Assembly: GCF_001445655.1 (NCBI RefSeq)
Contig: NZ_LNBE01000002.1
Location: 620,001 to 684,000 of the forward strand
From: Streptomyces roseifaciens
GTDB taxonomy: Bacteria; Actinomycetota; Actinomycetes; Streptomycetales; Streptomycetaceae
DNA length: 64,000 nucleotides
Direction: 5' to 3'
Shown here: piece by piece, positions 33,769-41,860 of the stretch
Layout: each line of letters opens with the position of its first letter
How positions within the stretch are numbered: position 1 is the first letter of the stretch
Program-made: the position numbers and the translations under genes
Notes under the pieces: generated by a model
Seen by the model: the letters and a program-made list of their open reading frames with translations, nothing else
Database searches by the model: none
Told to the model about the DNA's origin: nothing

Positions 33769-36114
33769 TCAGCGAGCGGCCTCGGCCCTGCGGACGACCC
33801 GGGCCGCGTCGTGCGCCACCCCGGTGAGCCACGCCTCGGTGTCGGCGATCAGCAGGACCGTGCCGGGATCCGTTTCTGGGCCTGTGTCTGGGCCTGTGCC
33901 TGTGTCCGTATCCGCGTCCGCATCCGGCATCTGTGCCCGCACCTGCGCCTGCGCCTGCGCCTGCGCCTGCGCAACCGCACAGCGCAACGGCGCCGATTCC
34001 GCCGCCGGATACGGTCCGGAGAGCTGCGGCACGTCCGCCCCCGCCGAGCGGACGACCTCGGTGGCCCGCAGGCAGTCGTCCGCCACGCGGTCGGCCAGGG
34101 CCACGAGCAGGGCGGTCGCGTCCGCGGGCAGTTCCCTGCCGTCACCGTCCCGGCGGGCGGCGAGCAGCAGTTCGCCGCCGCTGACGGTGTGGTGGCCGGG
34201 CTGCATGGCCGTCTCCCAAGGAGGAGTCGCCCGGTCCCGGCCGGTGTGCTCCGTCCGGTACTGGGTGTGGGCCGCCTGGGCGAGGAGCATCGCGGCGTGG
34301 GCCGGGCGCAGGGGATCCGTGGAGCAGGCGTGGGCACCGGCGCGGTCGCGGCCGTAGCCGTGGTCACGGCCGTGGTCATGGCCTAGGGCCCGGCCGGGGC
34401 CGTGGCACAGCCCGAGGGTCACCGCCTTGCATGCCTCCGCGCCCCGGACCATGAAGTTCACGACGGAGCGCCGCAGTTCGCCGCCCGCTCCCTTGGGCCA
34501 CGCGAGCAGGCTCGCCGCGGCACCCAGGGACCCTCCGATCACCACGTCGAGGAGCCGCACCGCGGGCAGATGCCGGTCCGGGGGCAGGATCTGGGCGAAG
34601 AGCAGGATGAGGACGAGGGTCAGCGCGGCCTGTGTCCAGGCGGTGCCCAGTACAGGGCCCACGCCGAATCCCACCAGGAACACGACGGGCGCCGCGGCGA
34701 TGTAGAAGGCCGGGGTGTCGCCCACCACGACGAGCATCAGCGTCGCGAGCGCCGCGCCGACGGCCACACCGAGGAACGCGGGCGGCAGGGCGCCCCGGGT
34801 GTCCGCGGCCGAGGTGCGCATCAGGCTGAGGATCGTCAGCAGCACCCAGAAGCCGTGCGGCAGATCCAGGGCACCCACGATCAGCCGTGCGCCCGCCAGC
34901 GCGATGGCGAGGCGCAGGGCGTTCTGCAGGAGGACCGAGCGCGGGGTCAGGTGCAGCCGCAGCCGTCGCCACCACCGGGCGGGAGGGCGCAGCGCGGCGT
35001 ACGGGAACGGGCCGCCCGGCCGCTGCCACCGGGCGTCGAGCGGCGCCCCGAAGGCGATCCGGGCGCCCTCGCCTGCCAGCAACGCGCCCGTGGCGGCCGC
35101 CTGGACGACCGAGTCCTGCCGCAGCCGCAGGGCCGTGACGCCCGCGAGGCGCCGGGCCCGGCCCGTGCGGAAGGAGGACAAGGCCGTGGCCAACGCATCG
35201 TCGCGCGGCCCGGGGGAGCCGGAGCGCAGCACCCGCCCGGTGCCCCGCAAGGCCGCCGCGGTGCGGTCCAGCAGGTGCGCGGCGGCGGGGTCCGGTCCCC
35301 TGGCACCGGCGAGCAGCCGGTCCAGCTGAGCCCGTACGTGCCGCACGGCCGCACGGACGTCGTAACAGGCGCGGTCCCGCAGCGACGCGGACGTGGGGCG
35401 CTCCGCAGGCGCCACCCGGGACAGCAGCGTCGCCTGCAACGCCAGGTAGGCCGCTTCCTGGTCCCGCTGCGCGGCCGAGCGGTCCGCGGCCCCGTCGTCA
35501 CCCGCACCGGAACCGGAACCGGAACGGGCCATGAGGCGCCCGGTGGAGGCGCAGTAGCCGGCCACGGCGTCCACGGCGTCGGCGAGGAGGACCCGGTACG
35601 GGACCGGCTGCTCGTCGCGCCACAGGAGCCGGTCGACGAGGGCGGTCAGCAGGATCCCCACCGTGAGCCCGCCGAGCCGCTCGCCCAGCGACCCGGGGTC
35701 GTACGGCGGGAAGCACGGGAGCAGGTAGTACAGCTGGAAGGCGGAGGCCAGCCCGCCCAGGCGCGGCCCGCCGACCCCCAGGTACGAGGCCGTGAAGCCC
35801 ACCACGAACATGCCGCAGGCGGCGCTCCACGAGTGCGCCGCGAGCAGCGTGCCGGCGGTGACCAGGACCCAGCCGGCGGGCAGCACCGCGAGGAACGTCC
35901 GAGTCCGCTGCTCCGCGGGCCCCGGGACCTGGGAGAACAACGTCAGCGGCAGCGCGCCGAACAGGGCGTAGAGGGCCATGCCGGGCGCGCCGAAGCCGTA
36001 GCGCAGGGTGTAGAAGCCGGTGAGCCCGGCGACGGCGGCCCAGGTCGCACGCCGGAGGTGCTCCGGCCCCTGCTCCTGCCGCAGCAGCCACCGGAGCGGG
36101 CCGGTCACCTCCAC
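33769..36114 (-). CDS. FUSC-family membrane transporter (aromatic acid exporter type)
   Basis: The 781-residue protein has the FUSC arrangement of two blocks of hydrophobic helices (residues about 25-165 and 400-530) with a long cytoplasmic domain between and after them. Landmarks are LRWLLRQEQGPEHLRRATWA, PHGFWVLLTILSLMRTSAAD with TRGALPPAFLGVAVGAALAT in the second block. Family members export aromatic acids or relieve membrane stress. The C-terminal 170 residues contain a low-complexity Ala-Gln and Asp-Thr repeat. Start ATG 36114 is the first Met of the hydrophobic-leading frame. No periplasmic adaptor gene is adjacent, as expected in a Gram-positive. Confidence 0.85.
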   Translation of the reverse strand: MEVTGPLRWLLRQEQGPEHLRRATWAAVAGLTGFYTLRYGFGAPGMALYALFGALPLTLFSQVPGPAEQRTRTFLAVLPAGWVLVTAGTLLAAHSWSAACGMFVVGFTASYLGVGGPRLGGLASAFQLYYLLPCFPPYDPGSLGERLGGLTVGILLTALVDRLLWRDEQPVPYRVLLADAVDAVAGYCASTGRLMARSGSGSGAGDDGAADRSAAQRDQEAAYLALQATLLSRVAPAERPTSASLRDRACYDVRAAVRHVRAQLDRLLAGARGPDPAAAHLLDRTAAALRGTGRVLRSGSPGPRDDALATALSSFRTGRARRLAGVTALRLRQDSVVQAAATGALLAGEGARIAFGAPLDARWQRPGGPFPYAALRPPARWWRRLRLHLTPRSVLLQNALRLAIALAGARLIVGALDLPHGFWVLLTILSLMRTSAADTRGALPPAFLGVAVGAALATLMLVVVGDTPAFYIAAAPVVFLVGFGVGPVLGTAWTQAALTLVLILLFAQILPPDRHLPAVRLLDVVIGGSLGAAASLLAWPKGAGGELRRSVVNFMVRGAEACKAVTLGLCHGPGRALGHDHGRDHGYGRDRAGAHACSTDPLRPAHAAMLLAQAAHTQYRTEHTGRDRATPPWETAMQPGHHTVSGGELLLAARRDGDGRELPADATALLVALADRVADDCLRATEVVRSAGADVPQLSGPYPAAESAPLRCAVAQAQAQAQAQVRAQMPDADADTDTGTGPDTGPETDPGTVLLIADTEAWLTGVAHDAARVVRRAEAAR
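33870..33976 (-). repeat. Hexanucleotide-type microsatellite inside the FUSC gene
   Basis: GCCTGC units (about five in a row) and degenerate GTGTC/GCCTGT units encode alternating Ala-Gln and Asp-Thr/Gly-Thr residues near the C-terminus. The repeats are in frame. Confidence 0.6.
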
Positions 36115-36194
36115 GACGGCTCCCGGCCGGCGGGGGGACGCGTCACGCTTGTCACCCTAGGCGAACCGCGCACCTTCGCAACCGGGACCGACCC

Positions 36195-36239
36195 TTCGCG
36201 ACGGCGTTCCGCCTCCCTTTCGTGACGGCGTTCCGCCTC
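36195..36239. repeat. Direct repeat, 21 bp, period 24
   Basis: Two copies differing at one base (core GACGGCGTTCCGCCTC) lie at 36195-36215 and 36219-36239 in the intergenic region between the FUSC gene and the anchored protein gene. They could be tandem binding sites or a local duplication. Confidence 0.55.
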
Positions 36240-36251
36240 GGTTCTCCACCG

Positions 36252-36812
36252 TCAGTTCTCCACGGTCTGGACCCGCGGCGGATGGCCGTTCCACGTGACG
36301 AACACCGACGTCGTCTTCGTGCCGGCCATGAAGTCCACCCGGATCCAGGCGCTCTGCTTCCACACCCGCATCTGCCACCCCTCCTCCGGCGTCGCCGAGA
36401 CGAGCGTGGCGGAGCTCTCGCCGAGGTCGAAGACCGCCCGGCCGCCCCGGACCGGATAGCTCTTCACTTCGCCCGCGCCCGGCTGGGCTTGGGCCTCGGG
36501 GCTCTGCGCCGACCCGGACGCGGCTCCGGACCCGGGCGCAGACGTGTCCGGGGCCGGGGGCGCGAGTTGCTTCCCGGAGGGGGACGCGGTGCCCGGTGGT
36601 GAGGGGGAGGGCAGCGGGCCCGGTGTACGGGTCGAGGAGGCCGGTTCGCCTATGGCCGGTGCCGCTGTGCCGGAGATCGGCAGCGCGCGCGGCGGCTCGT
36701 AGGCCGTGCCCGCCAGCACGGTGCGCACCCCGTACCAGGACACCGCCATGGCGGCCGCGGTCGCCAGCATCCACGCCAGGGCCTGCATGATTCCTCGTCT
36801 CACCTGGCTCAT
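36252..36812 (-). CDS. Membrane-anchored extracytoplasmic protein of unknown function
   Basis: The 186-residue protein has one N-terminal helix (LAWMLATAAAMAVSWYGV), a 75-residue Pro/Ser/Gly-rich wall-spanning linker and a small C-terminal domain (about 115-186). The domain contains YPVRGGRAVFDLGESSATLV and SAWIRVDFMAGTKTTSVFVT, a beta-rich pattern. It lies 33 bp from, and divergent to, a two-component system. It may therefore be a target or an accessory sensor of that system; this is inference. No family is recognised. Confidence 0.75.
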   Translation of the reverse strand: MSQVRRGIMQALAWMLATAAAMAVSWYGVRTVLAGTAYEPPRALPISGTAAPAIGEPASSTRTPGPLPSPSPPGTASPSGKQLAPPAPDTSAPGSGAASGSAQSPEAQAQPGAGEVKSYPVRGGRAVFDLGESSATLVSATPEEGWQMRVWKQSAWIRVDFMAGTKTTSVFVTWNGHPPRVQTVEN

Positions 36813-36832
36813 AGTGCCTCACCCGTATGGCG

Positions 36833-36845
36833 TACGGTGCGGGCC
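36833..36845 (+). promoter_or_regulatory. -10 box of leaderless response regulator promoter
   Basis: TACGGT (36833-36838) ends 7 nt before ATG 36846. The 33-bp space to the divergent gene leaves no room for a normal leader. Confidence 0.45.
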
Positions 36846-37568
36846 ATGGCAAGACTGCTCGTGGTCGAGGACGACCCGTTCGTGCGTTCCGCCCTCATCC
36901 GGCAGCTCACCGAGGCTTCGCACACCGTGCGCAGTGTCGGGACCGCTCTCGAGGCGTTGCGCGAGGTGGCGCAGGTCGGCTTCGACCTGGTCATCCTCGA
37001 CCTGGGGCTGCCGGATCTCGACGGGGCGCAGGCGCTCAAGATGCTGCGCGGCATTACCGACGTACCGGTCATCGTGGCCACCGCCCGGGACGACGAGGCC
37101 GAGATCATCCGGCTGCTCACCGACGGCGCCGACGACTACCTGGTCAAGCCGTTCTCCGTGGCGCACCTGACCGCACGCATGGCCGCCGTGCTGCGCCGTT
37201 CGGGCCGGGGCGGGCCGGCGGGCGAGCCCGCGCCGTCCGCCGCGCTTCAGGTCGGCGGCCTGTCGGTCGACCCCTTGCGCCGGCTGGCGGAACTGGACGG
37301 CGCCCCACTGGACCTGACGCGCCGTGAATTCGACCTGCTCGCCTACCTGGCCGGCCGCCCGGGCGTCGTCGTCCCGCGCAAGGAGCTCCTCGCCGAGGTC
37401 TGGCAGCAGTCCTACGGGGACGACCAGACCATCGACGTGCACCTCTCTTGGTTGCGCCGCAAGCTCGGCGAGACCGCCGCCAGCCCGCGCTACCTGCACA
37501 CCGTCCGCGGGGTCGGGGTGAAGCTGGAGCCCCCGGCGGCGGGGACGGCGCTCCCGGAGCAGCCGTGA
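36846..37568 (+). CDS. OmpR-family response regulator
   Basis: The 240-residue regulator has a receiver domain with Asp9, Asp10, phosphoacceptor Asp52 (LVILDLGLPD) and Lys101 (DDYLVKPF). A winged-helix trans-activation domain follows (about 140-228, LDLTRREFDLLAYLAGRPG, TIDVHLSWLRRKLGE). I prefer ATG 36846 to the GTG at 36837, because residue numbering then fits the family and TACGGT is placed for a leaderless start. It overlaps the histidine kinase by GTGA and is the cognate partner. The signal is unknown. Confidence 0.92.
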   Translation: MARLLVVEDDPFVRSALIRQLTEASHTVRSVGTALEALREVAQVGFDLVILDLGLPDLDGAQALKMLRGITDVPVIVATARDDEAEIIRLLTDGADDYLVKPFSVAHLTARMAAVLRRSGRGGPAGEPAPSAALQVGGLSVDPLRRLAELDGAPLDLTRREFDLLAYLAGRPGVVVPRKELLAEVWQQSYGDDQTIDVHLSWLRRKLGETAASPRYLHTVRGVGVKLEPPAAGTALPEQP

Positions 37569-38989
37569 GATGGGCGCTCGTCAGGGTTTCGCTGGCCGTC
37601 ACGGTGATGGTCGTGCTGGCCTTCGCCGTGCCGCTCGGCCTGGTGGTCAAGGAACTGGCCCGGGACCGGGCCTTCGCCGATGCCGAACGGCAGGCCGCCC
37701 AGATCCGGCCCGCGCTCGCCATCACCACCGACCGCGACCAGCTGGAACGGGCGGTCGCCAGCTCACAGGCCGGCGGGGACGGACGGATGGCCGTCCACGT
37801 ACCCGGTAACGACGACAAGCAGAACGGCGACAAGCAGAACGACGACACACAGCAAGGCGCGGGCGCCGAAGGGCACAAGGCGTACGACATCGGCCCGCGC
37901 CGGGCCGACCCGCGGGACGTGGAGACCGCCCGCCGCGGCCGCTCCGCCGTCACCTCCGTGCCCGGTGGCTACGCCCTGCTGCAGCCGACGGCCCTGAGCA
38001 CCGGCGAGTTCGCGGTGGTCGAGGTGTACGTGCCGCATCGCGCCGTCGGCAACGGAGTCACCACCTCCTGGGCGATCCTCGCCGGCGTGGGCCTCGGCCT
38101 GATCGCCGGTTCCCTCGTCACCGCGGACCGCCTCGGCCTGCGCCTGGTACGCCCGGCGGAGCGGCTCGCGAAGGCGGCCGCCGAGCTGGGGGAGGGCAAG
38201 CTGGGCGTCCGGGTACGCGAGGACGGGCCGGCGGAACTGCGGGCCGCGGCCGTCGCGTTCAACTCCATGGCCGACAAGATCGTGCAGCTGCTCTCCAACG
38301 AACGCGAGCTCGCCGCCGACCTCTCCCACCGCCTGCGCACCCCGCTCACCGTCCTGCGCCTGAACGCCGCGTCGCTCGGCGAGGGCCCGGCCGCCGAGCA
38401 GACCCGCGCCGCCGTGGCCCAGCTGGAGCGCGAGGTCGATCAGCTGATCCGTGCGGCCCGCGAGCAGGGCGAGCAGAAGGAACGGCCCACGCTCGGCTGC
38501 GACGCCAGCGAAGTGATCCGCGACCGGATGGACTTCTGGTCCGCGCTCGCCGAGGACGAGGGCCGCACGGTCCGGCTCTCGGGTGTCGACGCGACCGTAC
38601 GCGTCCCCGTCGCCCGCCCCGAACTCGCCGCCGCACTGGACGCGATGCTCGGCAACGTCTTCCGGCACACACCCGAGGGCACTGCCTTCGCGGTCGACGT
38701 GCACCACAGCGACGACGCCGTCATCGTCCTCGTCTCCGACGCGGGCCCGGGCATCGCCGACCCGGACGCCGCACTGCGCCGCGGCCACGGCGCCGGCGGC
38801 CCCGGTTCCACCGGCCTCGGCCTGGACATCGTGCGCCGCGTCGCGGAGTCGACGGGCGGCGACGTACGGATCGGGCGGTCGGTGCTGGGCGGCACGGAGG
38901 TGCGGGTGTGGCTCTCGCCGGACGGCGGCGGATCCAAGGGCCGTGAGCGCCGCCGCCGGCGGGTACGGCGCGGCCGGTCGCGCCGTTGA
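37565..38989 (+). CDS. Sensor histidine kinase
   Basis: The 474-residue kinase has a first helix at residues 5-28, an extracytoplasmic sensor region (about 30-165) and a second helix at 167-187. A HAMP domain follows, then the H-box ADLSHRLRTPLTVLR (His255), N-box DAMLGNVFRHTP, G1 VSDAGPGI and G2 GSTGLGLDIV. All catalytic motifs are intact. The sensor contains a hydrophilic Asn/Asp/Lys/Gln insertion (NDDKQNGDKQNDDTQQ) built from a 15-bp DNA repeat. The GTG start overlaps the regulator stop. The C-terminus is a basic Arg-rich tail. Confidence 0.92.
   Translation: MRWALVRVSLAVTVMVVLAFAVPLGLVVKELARDRAFADAERQAAQIRPALAITTDRDQLERAVASSQAGGDGRMAVHVPGNDDKQNGDKQNDDTQQGAGAEGHKAYDIGPRRADPRDVETARRGRSAVTSVPGGYALLQPTALSTGEFAVVEVYVPHRAVGNGVTTSWAILAGVGLGLIAGSLVTADRLGLRLVRPAERLAKAAAELGEGKLGVRVREDGPAELRAAAVAFNSMADKIVQLLSNERELAADLSHRLRTPLTVLRLNAASLGEGPAAEQTRAAVAQLEREVDQLIRAAREQGEQKERPTLGCDASEVIRDRMDFWSALAEDEGRTVRLSGVDATVRVPVARPELAAALDAMLGNVFRHTPEGTAFAVDVHHSDDAVIVLVSDAGPGIADPDAALRRGHGAGGPGSTGLGLDIVRRVAESTGGDVRIGRSVLGGTEVRVWLSPDGGGSKGRERRRRRVRRGRSRR
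37814..37840 (+). repeat. 15-bp-period repeat in sensor domain coding sequence
   Basis: GACAAGCAGAAC occurs at 37814-37825 and 37829-37840. It encodes DKQN twice in the extracytoplasmic loop and is unusually AT-rich for this genome. Confidence 0.65.
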
Positions 38990-39170
38990 CCCCGACGCCG
39001 CACCCGTGGCCGGCACCCCTCATTAACCCCCGCCGATGCGTTCCTTAACGCAGCCATAAGGAGCGGGCCCGGGAAGCCGATTCGACGATTTGCCTGTTTT
39101 GGTCTCGCTAGCGTGCCGCACGTACCCACCCCCCAACCCCACCCCCCAACCCAGAACAGGCAGGCACGCG

Positions 39171-40649
39171 ATGGGTTCCTCCGCACACCGCCGACGAGTG
39201 AGCCGCAAGGCGAAGCTCGCCGGCGCAGGCCTCGCCGCGGCGATCGCGACGGGCGCCGCGTTCACCCTCACCGGCACGGCGCAGGCCGCCTCGGTCGGCG
39301 CGGCCTTCTCCCGGACCGGCGCCTGGTCGGACGGCTACACCGGGCAGTACGTCCTCACCAACGACACGGGCAAGGACCTGTCGGGCTGGAAGCTCACCTT
39401 CGACCTCCCGGCCGGCGCGAAGATCACCTCGCTGTGGAACGGCAAGCACACCGTCAGCGGCCGCAGCGTCACCGTCGAGCCGGAGAGCTGGAACGCGACG
39501 ATCGCCCCCGGCAAGTCTGTGACCGTCGGCTTCGTCGCCGCCGGCAGCGGGGTCGGCGCCGGCGCGGCCGACGCCCCGGCCAACTGCCGGATCAACGGCA
39601 CGAAGTGTTCCGTGGACAAGGACCCCGGCCCGCAGCCCTCGGGGTCCACGGGGGCCACGGGTTCCACCAAGCCCACCGATCCCACCACCCCCACGTCCGC
39701 CCCGCCCCAGCCGCAACCGCAGCCGACCGTGACCTCCCCGGCCCCCGGCGGCGCGAACGCGGCCTTCGCCCCGTACGTCGACACCTCCCTCCACCCCACC
39801 TACGACCTCCTGGACACCGCCAAGAAGACCGGCGTCAAGAACTTCAACCTCGCCTTCGTCACCTCCGGGGGCGGCTGCACGCCCAAGTGGGGCGGTGTCA
39901 CCGGCATCGGGAGCGACCCCGTGGCGCAGCAGATCGGGAAGCTGCGCGCGGCGGGCGGCGACGTACGGGTCTCCTTCGGCGGCGCCGCCGGTTCCGAACT
40001 GGGGCTCGTCTGCTCCTCCGCGGACGAACTCGCCGCCGCGTACGGCAAGGTCGTCGACGCCTACAAGCTCACCAAGGTGGACTTCGACATCGAGGGCGCG
40101 GCCCTGCCCAACGCCGCCGCCAACACCCGGCGCGCCCAGGCGATCGCCTCGCTCCAGAAGAAGCACCCCGGCCTCGACGTCTCCTTCACCCTCCCGGTCA
40201 TGCCCACCGGGCTCACCCAGGAGGGCGTCGACCTGGTCGGGAACGCGAAGAAGAGCGGCGTCTCCGTCTCCGCGGTCAACATCATGGCGATGGACTACGG
40301 GTCGTCCTTCAACGGCGACATGGGGCAGTACGCGATCGACGCCGCCACCGCGACGCAGGCGCAGGTCAAGGGCGTGCTGGGGCTGAGCGACAAGGCCGCG
40401 TGGAAGGCCGTGGCGGTCACCCCGATGATCGGTGTCAACGACGTGGCCGCCGAGGTCTTCAAGGTCGACGACGCGGCGCAGCTGGCCGCGTTCGGCCGGT
40501 CCAAGGGGATCGGCTGGCTGTCGATGTGGTCCGCCGCGCGCGACAAGCAGTGCCCGGGCGGTGCGCAGAACTCCGCATCCGCGACCTGCAGCTCGATCGT
40601 CCAGGACGAACTCGCCTTCACCAAGGCGTTCGCGGCCCGCAAGGGCTGA
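39171..40649 (+). CDS. Secreted GH18 chitinase with N-terminal CBM2 domain
   Basis: The 492-residue enzyme has a Sec signal peptide (cleavage after AQA, residue 39) and a CBM2 carbohydrate-binding domain at about 40-145 (GAWSDGYTGQYVLTNDTGKD, two Cys). A Pro/Thr linker and a GH18 catalytic domain from about 195 follow. The catalytic centre is VDFDIEG with Glu308; Asp304 and Asp306 are present, but the first Asp of the classical DGxDxDxE is replaced by Lys/Thr, as seen in one actinobacterial GH18 subgroup. It hydrolyses chitin outside the cell. An AA10 LPMO follows after 135 bp, a sensible chitinolytic pair. Confidence 0.88.
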   Translation: MGSSAHRRRVSRKAKLAGAGLAAAIATGAAFTLTGTAQAASVGAAFSRTGAWSDGYTGQYVLTNDTGKDLSGWKLTFDLPAGAKITSLWNGKHTVSGRSVTVEPESWNATIAPGKSVTVGFVAAGSGVGAGAADAPANCRINGTKCSVDKDPGPQPSGSTGATGSTKPTDPTTPTSAPPQPQPQPTVTSPAPGGANAAFAPYVDTSLHPTYDLLDTAKKTGVKNFNLAFVTSGGGCTPKWGGVTGIGSDPVAQQIGKLRAAGGDVRVSFGGAAGSELGLVCSSADELAAAYGKVVDAYKLTKVDFDIEGAALPNAAANTRRAQAIASLQKKHPGLDVSFTLPVMPTGLTQEGVDLVGNAKKSGVSVSAVNIMAMDYGSSFNGDMGQYAIDAATATQAQVKGVLGLSDKAAWKAVAVTPMIGVNDVAAEVFKVDDAAQLAAFGRSKGIGWLSMWSAARDKQCPGGAQNSASATCSSIVQDELAFTKAFAARKG

Positions 40650-40784
40650 CGCGCTTCCCGTTCCCCGTCCCCCAACCCCCCACGTAGAAGCCCCCCACAT
40701 CCCCCCACACCGCCCCGCACGTCCGGCACCCCCCACCTCACGGCCGGCGTGCGGGGCCACCCCCTCACCCACAAGGAGACCCTC
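40650..40784. other. C-rich spacer between chitinase and LPMO genes
   Basis: The region has runs of CCCCC/CCCCA on the plus strand and no gene. No strong hairpin is seen, so read-through from the chitinase is possible. AAGGAG before 40785 is the LPMO ribosome site. Confidence 0.4.
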
Positions 40785-41846
40785 ATGCGCACGCGTCACA
40801 AGGCCGTACGGATGACTCTGCTCGGCGCCGCCCCTCTCGCGCTCACCGCGCTGACCGCCGTACCGGCCGAGGCACACGGCTCCATGACGGACCCGGTCAG
40901 CCGGGTGTCCGCCTGTTTCGCCGAGGGGCCGGAGCACCCTCGTTCGGCCGCCTGCAAGGCGATGGTCGCAGCGGGCGGCACCCAGCCCCTCTACGACTGG
41001 AACGAGGTCAACATCGGCGATGCCGCCGGGCGCCACCGCCAGATCATCCCGGACGGCAAGCTGTGCAGCGCGGGCCGCGCCAAGTACAAGGGGCTGGACC
41101 TGCCGCGCGCCGACTGGCCCGGCTCGAAGCTGGCGCCCGGCAAGCACACCTTCCGGTACCGGGCGACCGCACCGCACCGCGGCACGTTCGAGCTGTACCT
41201 CACGAAGGACGGCTACGACCCGAAGAAGCCGCTGAAGTGGTCCGACCTGGAGGCCAAGCCGTTCGCCAAGGTCACCAACCCCACGCTGAAGGACGGGAGC
41301 TACGTCTTCGACGGCACCGTCCCGAAGCGGTCCGGCCGCCACCTCGTGTACAGCGTCTGGCAGCGCTCCGACAGCCCTGAGGCCTTCTACACCTGCTCGG
41401 ACGTGGACTTCGGCGGGAAGGGGAAGGCGGCGACGGCGGCGCAGGCCGCAGCCCCGGCCGCGTCCGCTCCCAGCGACCGGCAGATAACAGAGGAGGCCGC
41501 GAAATCGACCGTCGACCACGGCGGGCACGGCGGTGACGGCCCCGGCGACAGCGGCCACGGCGCGGGAGGTAACGGCGGGAACGGGCATGCGGAGAAGAGC
41601 CACGGTGAGAACGGCCGGGCCGGTTCCGACGGAAAGGCCGGCGCCGGAGACGTCGGTGCCGGAAACGAGCCCCGGTCCGCGGTGAAGGCGGCCAACGCCC
41701 CGGCCGCCCAGGGCGGGCGTCTAGCGGAGACCGGTGGTGACGACCGTACGGCCATGCTGGCCGTCGCGGGCGCCGGCGTCCTGGCAGTCGGTTCCGCCAC
41801 CTTGTTCCTGGCCGTGCGGCGCCGCTCCGCCCGCAACCACGCCTGA
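40785..41846 (+). CDS. AA10 lytic polysaccharide monooxygenase with LAETG sortase signal
   Basis: The 353-residue protein has a signal peptide cleaved after AEA (residue 30), which exposes the copper-binding N-terminal His31 (HGSMTDPVSR). The second histidine-brace residue is His131 in RATAPHRGTFELYLT. The AA10 domain runs to about residue 210. A 100-residue Gly/His/Asn-rich flexible linker (HGGHGGDGPGDSGHG) follows. The C-terminus has LAETG (313-317), a hydrophobic helix and a basic tail RRRSARNHA, a full class E sortase sorting signal. It therefore oxidatively cleaves chitin or cellulose while covalently attached to the cell wall. AAGGAG precedes ATG 40785. Confidence 0.9.
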   Translation: MRTRHKAVRMTLLGAAPLALTALTAVPAEAHGSMTDPVSRVSACFAEGPEHPRSAACKAMVAAGGTQPLYDWNEVNIGDAAGRHRQIIPDGKLCSAGRAKYKGLDLPRADWPGSKLAPGKHTFRYRATAPHRGTFELYLTKDGYDPKKPLKWSDLEAKPFAKVTNPTLKDGSYVFDGTVPKRSGRHLVYSVWQRSDSPEAFYTCSDVDFGGKGKAATAAQAAAPAASAPSDRQITEEAAKSTVDHGGHGGDGPGDSGHGAGGNGGNGHAEKSHGENGRAGSDGKAGAGDVGAGNEPRSAVKAANAPAAQGGRLAETGGDDRTAMLAVAGAGVLAVGSATLFLAVRRRSARNHA

Positions 41847-41860
41847 GGCCCGGGCCCTGG

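Noticed and set aside
39090..39170. DasR-type site before the chitinase gene
   Set aside because: Only a TGGTCT half-site (about 39100-39105) is present; the second half does not match, so I do not call a dre element.
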